Origin: Chryseobacterium hagamense
GTDB lineage: Bacteria > Bacteroidota > Bacteroidia > Flavobacteriales > Weeksellaceae
Length of the DNA stretch: 64,000 nt
NCBI RefSeq assembly: GCF_007991455.1
Contig: NZ_BJYJ01000003.1
Location: 62,001 to 126,000, forward strand
Direction: 5' to 3'
In this document: positions 1-8,833 of the stretch, in pieces
Numbering within the stretch: position 1 is the first letter of the stretch
How the letters are laid out: each line of letters opens with the position of its first letter
The notes under the pieces: generated by a model
Database searches by the model: none
What the model saw: only the letters and a program-made list of their open reading frames with translations
What the model was told of the DNA's origin: nothing
Translations under genes and position numbers: made by a program

Positions 1-180
1 ACAATACCATCTCCAACTCTTACGTTTGCTCCTGTAGTATTTCTTTTCCAATCTGGATCTTCAACTGGCTAGCCCGGTTTTACCGCTTTTGGATTCCGTA
101 ACAATAAGGTTAACGTCTGCTTCTTATTCTCCCGTATTACACAATAAATTTCAGAGATCAATTTTTCAGGACGGGCAAAT
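1..180 (-). pseudogene. Unrecognised gene remnant at left edge
   Basis: On the minus strand one frame reads as protein-like sequence (ARPEKLISEIYCVI..., later PVEDPDWKRNTTGANVRVGDGI) and runs off the left edge. It is interrupted by an in-frame TAG (bases 69-71 on the plus strand) and has a TAA just upstream with no ATG between. This fits a 5'-truncated, decayed gene. I do not recognise the family. It could also be chance coding-like sequence, because only about 57 codons are visible. Confidence 0.3.
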
Positions 181-258
181 TATACGATTTCACGTCGTCA
201 CTCTAAAATAGGCTGCAATTTTGCTGTATAATTAATCGAATTTTAAAAAGCCTCCACT

Positions 259-732
259 GTGAATATGATTTTATTCGAAGAAAATACCGCACAGGAAACC
301 ATTGAAAAAAATGCAGAAAATTTAAAAATTGCTGAGCTTAATCTTTTAGATTTCAATAAAAGAATGGATAAGGATTATGATCTTATTTGCAGGTTTACCA
401 ACGGAAATCCCCGTTTCTTTTTAAAACAGGAATTGCGATATCCGGAAAATACAAATACCATAGCAAGCCAGATTAATTGGCTTCTCACGTGGAATAGAGA
501 AAAAAAAGATAAGGCTTACTTCAGGATATTTTTCAATGACATTCAGAAAGATTTTGAAGAAATCAATCGATACCAGTCCCCGTATATTGAAAAGAACAGC
601 CTCTATTACAAGCTGGTTGAAAAGTTCAAAAAGAAGTATACCGATTATGCACCTTTGGGATTTCTAAATGAAGATGATGAAAGCTACATTAAAAAAGAAA
701 TCCATGAAAAATTTTTACAACATCTTGAATAG
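259..732 (+). CDS. Hypothetical protein, 157 aa
   Basis: A short, charged, lysine-, glutamate- and aromatic-rich soluble protein with no signal peptide or membrane segment. The frame opens with GTG at 259, and an ATG two codons later (265) is an equally plausible start. I recognise no domain. Composition looks like a genuine flavobacterial cytosolic protein (many Asn, Lys, Phe, Tyr), and the reading frame is uninterrupted. It stands alone: a decayed remnant lies upstream and about 1 kb without an intact gene lies downstream. No function can be assigned. Confidence 0.55.
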   Translation: MNMILFEENTAQETIEKNAENLKIAELNLLDFNKRMDKDYDLICRFTNGNPRFFLKQELRYPENTNTIASQINWLLTWNREKKDKAYFRIFFNDIQKDFEEINRYQSPYIEKNSLYYKLVEKFKKKYTDYAPLGFLNEDDESYIKKEIHEKFLQHLE

Positions 733-1204
733 TGGTGAGAATTTTAATTTCATTGATCTACAGATAAGAATTGCGATCTGATCCCCGCTTTTGTCCCGGA
801 TTAATTTCATGTATGAATCGGCCCTCAGGTCTAAATAATTATTTTTTGATTTCAAACATCAGACTCAGGATATATCCCATTCTATTTTTAAATGTATAAA
901 CTGCAATATTTTTTTATTGGATCACTGATTTATAATTTGTTAAAACACATGCGGCGGATCACATCATGAACGGTTTTTCAAACCTGCAAAAAATTCTGAC
1001 TGATGGCAATCCGCGGCATCTGGAATTGTAACCTTATCCCCCATAACTACTATCAGAGGTTGCATTATTTGTTTGGACCAATTGATTTTTGCCTTAACTG
1101 TATCTACTTTCAACAGAGTTGTGATATTTGTTTTTGCGGTGTTGTAACAAAAATTTCTTTTTAGATCAAGATTTCAACAATTTGAATAACTAACAGGAAT
1201 CATT
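733..1204. other. Gene-free stretch, nothing recognised
   Basis: About 470 bases follow the hypothetical gene. They are AT-rich and have stops in all frames. I see no convincing ORF, RNA or repeat here. The remnant of a membrane-protein gene starts just after it. Confidence 0.4.
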
Positions 1205-1569
1205 ATGGTAAATTATAAACAGTTTAAAATTATTTCGGTTACGTCTGGCCTGATTCTTCTTATCGGTGGACCGGCTTGGTACAGGATAGGATAAAACCCT
1301 GTCAGAAGCGTGAACCGTTTATCTGTTCTACCAGGATGAGTGATACGGTCCTCCTTAAGAATTTTATCAAATAATTTTTATCATTAGACGGTAAATACAC
1401 ATTCATTTTCAAATTTTGTGAAAAAATTTTATTTATTGTTTTTGCTATTAATTAAGGCTTGGATTTTTCAATATCACCCTCTTATTTTAGCTTTTTCTTT
1501 TACGGTGCTTTCCATTACATAAAAATAAACCGCTACATTAAAAACCCCAGCAGAGAGCAAATCATCTGA
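1205..1569 (+). pseudogene. Decayed small membrane-protein gene carrying a repeat fragment
   Basis: An ATG at 1205 opens a frame (MVNYKQFKIISVTSGLILLIGG) that looks like the N-terminus of a membrane protein. It then runs into a copy of the intergenic repeat (from about 1271) and stops at 1292-1294. Beyond the repeat fragment, coding-like sequence resumes at about 1455-1569 (GLDFSISPSYFSFFFYGAFH..., ending KNPSREQII and TGA). The simplest reading is one small membrane-protein gene disrupted by the repeat and since decayed. The family is unknown, and the link between the two pieces is inferred from order and character only. Confidence 0.35.
1271..1350 (+). repeat. Intergenic repeat family, internal fragment
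   Basis: The sequence from CCGGCTTGGTACAGGATAGG to about CCAGGATGAGTGATA closely matches 7201-7278 and 36907-36980. Only the central hairpin-containing part of the repeat is present (ACAGGAT...ATCCTGT-type inverted repeat). Neither terminus is recognisable here. Confidence 0.75.
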
Positions 1570-1758
1570 TAGATGTGTAATATAGCCTTTGGATATGAAC
1601 TGATGAATAAGCTTAAATAGTATTCCCAATATAAAATCATTTTTTACTGAATGCTACTGAATGTTTTAGAGGTTTCTGAACACAAGAAACGTGGATTTGA
1701 ACACCTGCCGTGAATTAAATTGGCTGAAATTTGCTTCATAATTAAAAGGTAAATTCAA

Positions 1759-2739
1759 ATGAAAATAGTTGTCACAGGTTCTTTAGGAAATATCAGCAAG
1801 CCGCTGGCGGTACAATTGATTAAACAGGGACATCAGGTTACCGTAATCAGCAGTTCGGCCGCAAGGAAATCAGAAATAGAGCAATTGGGAGCAAGGGCTG
1901 CAATCGGCGAAATAGAGGATGCCGTTTTTCTGACTGAAACTTTTGAAGGTCATGATGCTGCCTACTGTATGATTCCACCCTTTAATTTTTTCGGGAATCA
2001 GAATCTTAATTATCAGCAGCAGGCATTTAACATCAGTACCAATTACGTTCAGGCGATTCAGAAAGCAGGGATCAAAAAAGTGATCCACCTGAGCAGCGTT
2101 GGTGCCGATAAACCAACCGGGACAGGGGTCCTGGTTTTCCATCATATTGCGGAACATGTTTTTAAACAACTTCCTCCGGACGTAGCGGTCACCCATCTCC
2201 GTCCCGGATCTTTCGATTATAATCTGTATGCCTTTACGGATATGGTTAAGGGCAAAGGATTTCTGGAAGGAATCATCGGTAAATTACTCTACTTCAGATA
2301 TTATGGTCTTAAAGGCCTGTTGAAGGGATATTCCGGAATTATCTTGTCAAATTACGGCGGAGCCGATAAAATCGCCTGGGTGTCACCCATAGATATTGCA
2401 TCCGCCATTGCAGAGGAAATTAATACCCAACAAGAAGGAAAAAAAGCGAGGTATGTTGCCAGTGACGAACTTACATGCCAGGAAATAGCCTCTGTATTGG
2501 GGAATGCCATCGGAAAGCCATACCTGAAATGGGTGCTGATCAGCGATGGGCAAATGAAGGACGCCTTTTTAAAAATAGGGGCATCAGATCATATCGCTGA
2601 AGAATTTACGGAAATGAATTCGGCGATGCATCACGGTAGCCTTTTTCAGGATTACTTTAAAAACAGGCCAGCCGTTTTGGGCAGGGTGAAAATTAATGAT
2701 TTTGCAAAAGATTTCGCCATCAAATACAATGAACAATGA
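1759..2739 (+). CDS. NmrA-like NAD(P)-binding protein
   Basis: A 326-aa atypical short-chain dehydrogenase of the NmrA/NAD(P)H-binding type. The N-terminus has the Rossmann start MKIVVTGSLGNISKPLA, with a glycine-rich loop related to GxxGxxG. A beta strand with HLSSVGADKPTGTG follows near residues 110-120, and TSR-like C-terminal elements are typical of the family. Such proteins act as redox sensors or as reductases or epimerases in the cytoplasm, and the substrate cannot be predicted. Its stop overlaps the ATG of the next gene by four bases (ATGA), so the pair is translationally coupled. The group continues with an AraC regulator and a 7TM protein in the same direction. Confidence 0.8.
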   Translation: MKIVVTGSLGNISKPLAVQLIKQGHQVTVISSSAARKSEIEQLGARAAIGEIEDAVFLTETFEGHDAAYCMIPPFNFFGNQNLNYQQQAFNISTNYVQAIQKAGIKKVIHLSSVGADKPTGTGVLVFHHIAEHVFKQLPPDVAVTHLRPGSFDYNLYAFTDMVKGKGFLEGIIGKLLYFRYYGLKGLLKGYSGIILSNYGGADKIAWVSPIDIASAIAEEINTQQEGKKARYVASDELTCQEIASVLGNAIGKPYLKWVLISDGQMKDAFLKIGASDHIAEEFTEMNSAMHHGSLFQDYFKNRPAVLGRVKINDFAKDFAIKYNEQ

Positions 2740-3191
2740 GACATCTATTTACAGCCATTCTATTTTTTAATTTTTCAGCAATGATATTTTCACAATCAAA
2801 AGCCGATGATATTATCGGGATCTGGTACAGTCCGGTAAAAGAAGGCAATGTGCATCTATTTAAAAGCGGAAAAAATTATTTTGGCAAACTAACCTATCTA
2901 AAACATTCTCTGGATAGTCAGGGGAAACCCCTTTTAGATCTGAATAATCCGGATAAGGAAAAAAGGAAAATGCCCCTGGTAGGAATTCTTTTATTGAGAG
3001 ATATTACATTCGATAATAAAAAGAACAGGTGGAAGGGAAAACTCTATGATTATGATGGAAAAAAAGGCAATACCTATGATTCTTATCTTACGATTACTAA
3101 AAACGGCCAGTTGAATATCAAAGGCTTTTGGGGACTTTCCTTCTTCGGCTTAAATCCGGGACTAACTTTAGAAAGAATTAAGGTAGAATAA
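2736..3191 (+). CDS. DUF2147 family secreted protein
   Basis: A 151-aa protein with an N-terminal signal peptide (MRHLFTAILFFNFSAMIFSQS) followed by the DUF2147 pattern. That pattern is an opening IIGIWYSP, a central KLTYLKHSLDSQGKPLLDLNNP, the LLLRDITFDNKKNRWKGKLYDYDGKKGNTYDS block and a final IKGFWGLSFFG. Members are small exported beta-rich proteins of unknown role, common in Bacteroidetes. The start overlaps the upstream NmrA-like gene by four bases. A 31-bp gap separates it from the AraC regulator downstream, so all are probably one transcript. Confidence 0.8.
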   Translation: MRHLFTAILFFNFSAMIFSQSKADDIIGIWYSPVKEGNVHLFKSGKNYFGKLTYLKHSLDSQGKPLLDLNNPDKEKRKMPLVGILLLRDITFDNKKNRWKGKLYDYDGKKGNTYDSYLTITKNGQLNIKGFWGLSFFGLNPGLTLERIKVE

Positions 3192-3222
3192 TCTTATATT
3201 TAAATCTCCCAAACCAAGTAAA

Positions 3223-4143
3223 ATGAGTATACAGCAGCCTTACCGGATCAAAACCATTAAAGAATATCATAAGATACTGGGTATTGGTAATCCGCAACAT
3301 CCGATGATAAGTGTTATAGACCTTGCAGAAACAACACCTTACAAAAGCGAGGAAAGTATCAAAGTGATTTTTGACTTTTACATAATCTCACTCAAAAAGG
3401 TAGAGGCCGGAAAAGTACACTATGGTTATGGACAGCAGAAGTATGATTTCGACGACGGCATTTTGTTCTTCACTGCTCCCAATCAGGTTTTTTCATTTAA
3501 GGCGGATGGCAATTTTAAAAGCTCAGGTTCTATGTTGCTCATTCATCCGGATTTCTTATGGGGACATCCGTTAGCCAAAACCATCAGAAAATATGATTTT
3601 TTTAATTATGCGGTGAACGAAGCGCTTTTTGTTTCCGGGAAGGAAGAACTTGTCTTGAAAAGTTTTATCCACAATATTGAGCAGGAATATCATTCCCACA
3701 TCGATACATTCAGTGAGTCGATTATGATCTCCCAGATCGAATCTTTCCTCAATTACTCAGATCGGTTTTATATGCGCCAGTTTCTCACCCGTAAAATATC
3801 GGGAAACCGGATCCTGGACAGACTGGAAAAAATCCTTGACGACTATTTTAATGATGAAGATCTTATCAGCAAAGGGCTGCCGACCGTACATTATGTTGCC
3901 GGACTTCTCAACTGTTCTCCCAATTATCTGAGCGGTGTTCTGAAAACCCTCACCGGCCGGAATACCCAGCAGCACATTCACGAAAAGGTTATTGAAAAGG
4001 CAAAAGAAAAACTTTCTACCACAACGCTTACCATAGGCGAGATTGCTTTTGAACTGGGGTTCGAGTACCCGCAGTCTTTCAGTAAATTGTTTAAAAGCAA
4101 GACCGATCTAACGCCGGTTGAGTTCCGGGCTTCTTTCAATTAA
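3223..4143 (+). CDS. AraC family transcriptional regulator
   Basis: A 306-aa regulator. The N-terminal ~190 residues are a cupin-like sensor region of the type seen in flavobacterial AraC proteins (YGQQKYDFDDGILFFTAPNQVFSF). The C-terminal ~100 residues are a double helix-turn-helix (VAGLLNCSPNYLSGVLKTLTG, then IGEIAFELGFEYPQSFSKLFK). It lies 31 bp after the DUF2147 gene and 20 bp before a 7TM gene. It is a close paralog of the regulator at 7387-8298, with about 72 percent identity by eye over the last 64 residues. The effector is unknown; local control of its own operon is likely. Confidence 0.9.
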   Translation: MSIQQPYRIKTIKEYHKILGIGNPQHPMISVIDLAETTPYKSEESIKVIFDFYIISLKKVEAGKVHYGYGQQKYDFDDGILFFTAPNQVFSFKADGNFKSSGSMLLIHPDFLWGHPLAKTIRKYDFFNYAVNEALFVSGKEELVLKSFIHNIEQEYHSHIDTFSESIMISQIESFLNYSDRFYMRQFLTRKISGNRILDRLEKILDDYFNDEDLISKGLPTVHYVAGLLNCSPNYLSGVLKTLTGRNTQQHIHEKVIEKAKEKLSTTTLTIGEIAFELGFEYPQSFSKLFKSKTDLTPVEFRASFN

Positions 4144-4163
4144 TTTTAAATTAGAAATTACTT

Positions 4164-4928
4164 ATGATCGATTTTTTAACACTGTTGAAATCAAGAAATG
4201 AATGTTTATTTTATTTTGGACTGCTGTGTCTGTCAAGTGCCGTTTTAATACTCATGACCTCAAAATTGATTTATATACAGATCAACGGTGTAAATGCCTG
4301 GTACAAACCTGCTAAATTTGCGCTGTCCATGGGGATCTTCAGCCTGACGATGGGTTGGTATACAGGCTATCTCTCTTATAAATATATCCACCTGTACAAT
4401 TGGTCATTGGTTTTTCTTCTGGGATTTGAAGTGCTTTACGTCACAATTCAGGCCTCGCGGGGCCAGTTGTCCCATTATAATGTCCGTTCCGCTTTATATA
4501 CTTCACTTACCGTAGCCATGGCCATTTCGGCAATAGCTGCCACCCTGTATACAGGCTATATCGGTGTCCTGTTTTGTATGGGTGATTTCAATGAGCTCCC
4601 CGGTTATTATCTTTGGGCCATCCGCTTAGGTATCTTTTTATTCGTAGTGTTTGCCCTGGAAGGTGCCGTTATCGGTGCAAACGGTTCGCCCAGGGTGGGT
4701 GACGGCGGTGGCGGAGCAGTACCTTTTCTGAACTGGAGCCTTACATATGGCGATTTGCGCATCGCCCATTTCGTAGGGATGCACGCCCTGCAGATCCTGC
4801 CACTGCTTGCTTTTTATATATTCAAGGATGTTCGGCTGGTGATTTTATCAGGATTGTTGTATGGTGCATTGTCGTTATTCTGCCTGTTACAGGCGCTTAA
4901 TGCCAGGTCATTATTATCCGTTAGGTAA
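4164..4928 (+). CDS. Seven-helix integral membrane protein, unknown function
   Basis: A 254-aa very hydrophobic protein with about seven predicted membrane segments, joined by short loops and containing no large soluble domain. A glycine-rich loop (GSPRVGDGGGGAVPFLNWS) sits near residues 170-190. Histidines lie in or near helices (RIAHFVGMHALQ). I do not recognise a characterised family. It follows the AraC gene by 20 bp and is probably the last gene of the NmrA/DUF2147/AraC operon, which suggests it is a regulated target, but no substrate can be named. Confidence 0.7.
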   Translation: MIDFLTLLKSRNECLFYFGLLCLSSAVLILMTSKLIYIQINGVNAWYKPAKFALSMGIFSLTMGWYTGYLSYKYIHLYNWSLVFLLGFEVLYVTIQASRGQLSHYNVRSALYTSLTVAMAISAIAATLYTGYIGVLFCMGDFNELPGYYLWAIRLGIFLFVVFALEGAVIGANGSPRVGDGGGGAVPFLNWSLTYGDLRIAHFVGMHALQILPLLAFYIFKDVRLVILSGLLYGALSLFCLLQALNARSLLSVR

Positions 4929-5136
4929 TCCTGTGTATGTTTTGAAAAAGACAATCATAAATACTATTTAAATTCTTAAAACATTTTCACAACGATATAC
5001 TACAGGGTACCAAAAAATCTTTTAACATAAAGATACTTTTTAAGATCTCTTTACCGATCAGAAGAAAATGCTGAAAAGGCCAAGGATATTTTTAATTCCG
5101 TATAACTGTCATATATTGGCTGTAAAATAGTAAAGC

Positions 5137-5988
5137 ATGTCTTTAAAGCCGCAATTCATCCCATTGAATACTTTTCCTGATGTTGAAAGCAAAGGTATTA
5201 TCATTGAAAGATCAGCTGTCGAAGATCTTGAATTAGAGAGAATAGGAACAGCCCACAGGGATAACTACCATTTATTCTTTATCCTGGAACAGGGCAGCGG
5301 AATATTTGAAGTAGACTTCAGGCAGCATCCCATTGTCTCACCTTCTGTAATTTACATTCAGCCTTATCAGGTACATCGGGGGATTTCTTTTAAAGACGGG
5401 CGCTTTACTATAATTCTTATAAACGGTGAAAACCTAGACCCTGACTATCTTGATGTTCTAAAAAAAATAGCCCCGGCAGCTCCTTTGCTTTTACAGCCTG
5501 AAAGCTTTGAGGTGATATCAGATGCAATTGCTGTTTGTCTGAGAATGAAGACTTTTAAAAGAAAATTATCCTATTCCATATTGAAAAACAGCTGCCATGC
5601 TTTGATAGGATTTATTATTTCAGAGTTTTTAAATGATTCTTCTCCTATAGATCCGCCTGATCGTTCTGCCGTTATCATGAGTAATTTTAAATGTTTATTG
5701 GAAGAGAAATTCGCTTTAGAGAAAAATCCCGGATATTATGCTGAACAGTTAAATATATCCACAGCTTATTTAAATGAATGTGCCAAAAAGGCAACGGGGT
5801 ATACAGTCTCTAATCATATTCAGGAAAGAATTATTCTGGAAGCAAAACGTCTTTTGTTTCATTCTTCAAAGTCGGTGAAGGAAATTGCATCTCAGCTCGG
5901 ATATGAAGATTATTCGTATTTCTCGCGTCTGTTTAATAAATCAACCGGAATGACTGCCTTAACGTTCAGGAAAAAAAGCTTCGAATAA
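5137..5988 (+). CDS. AraC family transcriptional regulator
   Basis: A 283-aa regulator with an N-terminal cupin sensor domain (HLFFILEQGSGIFEVDF..., YIQPYQVHRGISF) and a C-terminal AraC double helix-turn-helix (YAEQLNISTAYLNECAKKATGYTVSNHI; VKEIASQLGYEDYSYFSRLFNKSTGMT). This layout matches cytosolic AraC activators that sense small metabolites. It differs clearly from the paralogous pair at 3223 and 7387. A siderophore-interacting flavoprotein gene follows 75 bp downstream on the same strand, so that gene is the likely target, possibly under iron- or redox-linked control. That link is inference from position. Confidence 0.88.
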   Translation: MSLKPQFIPLNTFPDVESKGIIIERSAVEDLELERIGTAHRDNYHLFFILEQGSGIFEVDFRQHPIVSPSVIYIQPYQVHRGISFKDGRFTIILINGENLDPDYLDVLKKIAPAAPLLLQPESFEVISDAIAVCLRMKTFKRKLSYSILKNSCHALIGFIISEFLNDSSPIDPPDRSAVIMSNFKCLLEEKFALEKNPGYYAEQLNISTAYLNECAKKATGYTVSNHIQERIILEAKRLLFHSSKSVKEIASQLGYEDYSYFSRLFNKSTGMTALTFRKKSFE

Positions 5989-6062
5989 TCCTATACTTAC
6001 CTTCTCCGGTCCATTTTAACGCTTCGTATTTTCCGGTTTCTTTGTATCACTAAATTAAAGAT

Positions 6063-6785
6063 ATGCCAACAGCACCAAAATGGCTCAACGACGCCCTTGA
6101 AAAAATAGCCCCGTCATTTATAAGGGTAGTAAAAGTAGAAGAATCCGTTGATCTCAACCCTTATCTGAAGAAAATACGATTAAAAGGTGATTTTACATCT
6201 CTGAATTTTACTCCGGGATTCACGATTTCACTTCGGGTTACTCCTAATGATTTACGTCACTACACCGTTTCTTATGCTGACGATTCAAAGAAAGCAGTTG
6301 AATTTATAGCCTATCTGCACGGTCATGCGGTAGGTGCCGATTATGTAAAAAATCTTCAGCCTGATGATCAAAAAATAAAGTTGGCAGTGTTGGGAAGTGA
6401 TAAACAGTATAACCCGACAGTAGAAAAGCAGCTTATTTTTGGAGACGAAACCTCTCTCAGTTTGATGCTCAGTTTTTTACCCTTGTTCAAAAACAATAAT
6501 CATCAATTTATATTTTATCTGGAACTGGAAGAAGAAAACAGGAGTATTCCTGAAACAATCGGTTTATTGAATTATAAAATTTTTTCAAAAAATGAGATAT
6601 TCCGCAGCGTGGAACGTATACAGCAATTGCCCTTACTGAGTGACCCCGAATGGTCAGATGCAAATATCATATTAACAGGAAATGTAAATTCAATCCGGAA
6701 TTTCAGAAAAGCGTTGAAATTAAATAATCATAAAGGTAAAATCTATGCAAAAGGATATTGGCTTGAAGGTAAAAAAGGATTATAA
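6063..6785 (+). CDS. Siderophore-interacting FAD-binding protein
   Basis: A 240-aa protein of the siderophore-interacting (ViuB/SIP-like) ferredoxin-reductase superfamily. The FAD-binding signature RHYTVSY lies near residue 75, followed by EFIAYLHGHAVGADYVKNLQPDD, an NAD(P)-side segment beginning LIFGDETSL, and the characteristic C-terminal AKGYWLEGKKGL. Family members release iron from ferric siderophores by reduction in the cytoplasm. The protein is of normal length. It follows an AraC regulator. No siderophore biosynthesis or TonB receptor for iron is in the window, so which siderophore is involved is unknown. Confidence 0.85.
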   Translation: MPTAPKWLNDALEKIAPSFIRVVKVEESVDLNPYLKKIRLKGDFTSLNFTPGFTISLRVTPNDLRHYTVSYADDSKKAVEFIAYLHGHAVGADYVKNLQPDDQKIKLAVLGSDKQYNPTVEKQLIFGDETSLSLMLSFLPLFKNNNHQFIFYLELEEENRSIPETIGLLNYKIFSKNEIFRSVERIQQLPLLSDPEWSDANIILTGNVNSIRNFRKALKLNNHKGKIYAKGYWLEGKKGL

Positions 6786-6795
6786 TTTAGTCGCT

Positions 6796-6951
6796 ATGAA
6801 ATTCCTGCTGGTAAAAGGTCATCATACGCATGATCAGAATATAATAGATTCAATATCAGAATCCTTATGGATTTCAGGTCATGAGGCGGTTAAAAGATAT
6901 TCCAGTTGGAATAGTGAAAACAGGGAGATTTTGATAATTATGGTTATGTGA
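6796..6951 (+). CDS. Short ORF after SIP gene, possibly a remnant
   Basis: An ATG at 6796 opens a 51-aa frame (MKFLLVKGHHTHDQ..., SSWNSENREILIIMVM) that begins 10 bases after the SIP stop. Just beyond it, a different frame reads DFDNYGYVTATDDVPGAFQP before a stop. This could mean a frameshifted, decayed gene rather than a real small protein. I recognise no family. A copy of the intergenic repeat follows. Confidence 0.25.
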   Translation: MKFLLVKGHHTHDQNIIDSISESLWISGHEAVKRYSSWNSENREILIIMVM

Positions 6952-7077
6952 CAGCAACAGATGATGTTCCTGGCGCTTTTCAACCCTGATCATAAATTAA
7001 GTGGTATAAAATATAACAGATTTTCAATAATAGTCACAGGCAGCAAAGTATAAGTTCTTTTGTCCCTACTATATTTT

Positions 7078-7365
7078 AACGTGAATTCGAAGAAGAACCT
7101 GGATGAAGCGGCTGGAAGAGGGGTGCCGGATGCCGGAAGTTTCTCTTGTCAGATATAGGATTAAAAGGTCCTGATCATCAAACTGATTAAAGTCCTGAAG
7201 AGCCGGCTTGGTACAGGATAGGATAAAATCCTGTCAGAAACGTGAGCCGTTTATCTGTTCTACCAGGATGAGTGGTAGCCAGAATCCCGACTAAATCATT
7301 CTGATTTTTATTTTTGAGTTAAATAATCGGTTGAATATGATGTCAATACGGTCGAATTCACATTA
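7078..7365 (+). repeat. MITE-like intergenic repeat, complete copy
   Basis: A non-coding element of about 288 bp. It begins ACGTGAATTCGAAGAAGAAC and ends GGTCGAATTCACATTA, so its ends are inverted copies around GTGAATTCGA. AT-rich TATTTTA flanks both ends and could be a target duplication. Inside are a CTGGAAGAGG/GATGCCGGAAG block and a hairpin (ACAGGAT...ATCCTGT). It shares these blocks with copies at 10.9, 23.0, 36.7, 53.7 and 63.4 kb. It has a shorter middle than the 36.7-kb copy. Confidence 0.8.
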
Positions 7366-7386
7366 TTTTAAGAGGAACAACTGTTT

Positions 7387-8298
7387 TTAATTAAATGATT
7401 TCCGAAACGCCAATGGTGAAACGTTGGTCTTTATCTTAAAAAGTTTGCTGAAAGACTGGGGATGTTCGAATCCGAGCTCATAGGCGATTTCACTCACTGA
7501 AAGAGTGGTGGCAGATAATTTCTCTTTTGCTTTTTCGATCAGTTTCTGGTGGATGTGTTCCTGAGCATTTTTACCGGTGAGCTGCTTCAGCATCGTGCTC
7601 AGATAATCGGATGAAACATTCATGGCGCCGGCAACGTCTTTCACCGAAAGAAGGCCGTCTTCAGGCGTTGCTTCAGAGGAAAAATAGGAATTCAGGAAAT
7701 TCTCAACTTTTGTAAGCATTTGGTGGCTGCTGATCTTTCTGGTGATAAACTGCCGGTTGTAAAACCGTTCACTGTATTTGAGGAGCAGTTCAATCTGCGC
7801 GATGATAAGGCCTTGCGAAAAGCTGTCAATATTGGCGTGGTACTCCTGCCTGATGTTTTCAAAAATATGAAGGATGACGGCTTCTTCCTTACCGGAAAGA
7901 AACAGTGCTTCATGTACTGAATAATCAAAAAAAGAATAGTTTTTTATATTCTTCGCTAAAGATGATCCCCATAAAAAATCGGGATGGATCTGCAAAAGAT
8001 ATCCGGATCCGCTGTTTAACGAATCCGGATCTCTTTCTATCCTTAAAACCTGGCCCGGCGAAATAAAGGACATCAGCCCCTCATCAAAATCATAAATTTG
8101 CTGTCCGTAATGCAGCTTTGCCCCGATATCGCGCTTTAAAGCAACCGAATAAAAATCCATCACCATATTCACGGCTCTTGTATCTTCCGGAAACTGCAGG
8201 AGCGAATAGTCCACAAGGCTGATTAAAGGATGTTCAGGTTTCGGAAGTCCTCTGAAACGGTGGTATTCTGTAATCGATTTTATTCTGACGATTTCCAT
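7387..8298 (-). CDS. AraC family transcriptional regulator (paralog)
   Basis: A 303-aa regulator closely related to the one at 3223-4143. It has the same opening (IKSITEYHRFRGLPKPEHPLISLVDYS), the same central YGQQIYDFDEGLMSFISPGQV, and a near-identical C-terminal double helix-turn-helix ending EIAYELGFEHPQSFSKLFKIKTNVSP. It is on the opposite strand. A complete copy of the intergenic repeat ends 21 bases past its stop. The next genes in its direction-of-origin neighbourhood are the ester-cyclase/SDR pair, about 85 bp upstream on the same strand. Effector unknown. Confidence 0.9.
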   Translation of the reverse strand: MEIVRIKSITEYHRFRGLPKPEHPLISLVDYSLLQFPEDTRAVNMVMDFYSVALKRDIGAKLHYGQQIYDFDEGLMSFISPGQVLRIERDPDSLNSGSGYLLQIHPDFLWGSSLAKNIKNYSFFDYSVHEALFLSGKEEAVILHIFENIRQEYHANIDSFSQGLIIAQIELLLKYSERFYNRQFITRKISSHQMLTKVENFLNSYFSSEATPEDGLLSVKDVAGAMNVSSDYLSTMLKQLTGKNAQEHIHQKLIEKAKEKLSATTLSVSEIAYELGFEHPQSFSKLFKIKTNVSPLAFRKSFN

Positions 8299-8383
8299 AC
8301 ATGCAAATTTAAGGTTTTATATGCTAAATGGCAGGCCTGACAGTCTGAAAGAAAATATTTACCCTTAGGAATCAGGATGTGAT

Positions 8384-8833
8384 TTACCGTGACTTACTTT
8401 TCATTAAAAGTCCGAACCAATCCTCCAAATGCCAGGTATGGGTAAGCCTGCCATCCTTTAAATAATGAAATTCATGCAGTGATACGGAAACCTTTTCATG
8501 AGTTGGGGGGATCCCCATTATTTCATTGACGTGGGTAAACTCCATCGAAGCCCTTACTGCGGCTCGCCCGTGGGTTCCGAAAATTTCGTGAATGACGACC
8601 TCGATATCCGGACAGATCTCAAAAAGATGCTTCATAATTTCCTGAAGGCCTTTCGGGCCGTCTTCCTGACCGGGGGCCAGCGGAATATCTTGCCAGTCCG
8701 GCGTACAGATTTCATCTAGTATTCCCGGATCTTTCCTTTCGAATGCACTGTAAAATTTCCTGATCGTATCTGTCTCTGTTTCCGTTAATGCTTTTACAAA
8801 ATCACTTGCTCTATTTTCCATACTTCCAAGCAT
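8384..8833 (-). CDS. SnoaL-like ester cyclase family protein
   Basis: A 149-aa protein of the NTF2/SnoaL fold (ester cyclase group): TIRKFYSAFERKDPGILDEICTPDWQDIPLAPGQEDGPKGLQEIMKHLFEICPDIEVVIHEIFGTHGRAAVRASMEFTH..., ending with the HTWHLEDWFGLL motif common in this group. Many such proteins are uncharacterised and some are polyketide cyclases. The annotated ATG shares one base with the SDR stop (TAATG), giving tight translational coupling. An ATG four codons later (MENRASD) is an alternative start. It is likely in one operon with the SDR gene. The substrate is unknown. Confidence 0.8.
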   Translation of the reverse strand: MLGSMENRASDFVKALTETETDTIRKFYSAFERKDPGILDEICTPDWQDIPLAPGQEDGPKGLQEIMKHLFEICPDIEVVIHEIFGTHGRAAVRASMEFTHVNEIMGIPPTHEKVSVSLHEFHYLKDGRLTHTWHLEDWFGLLMKSKSR

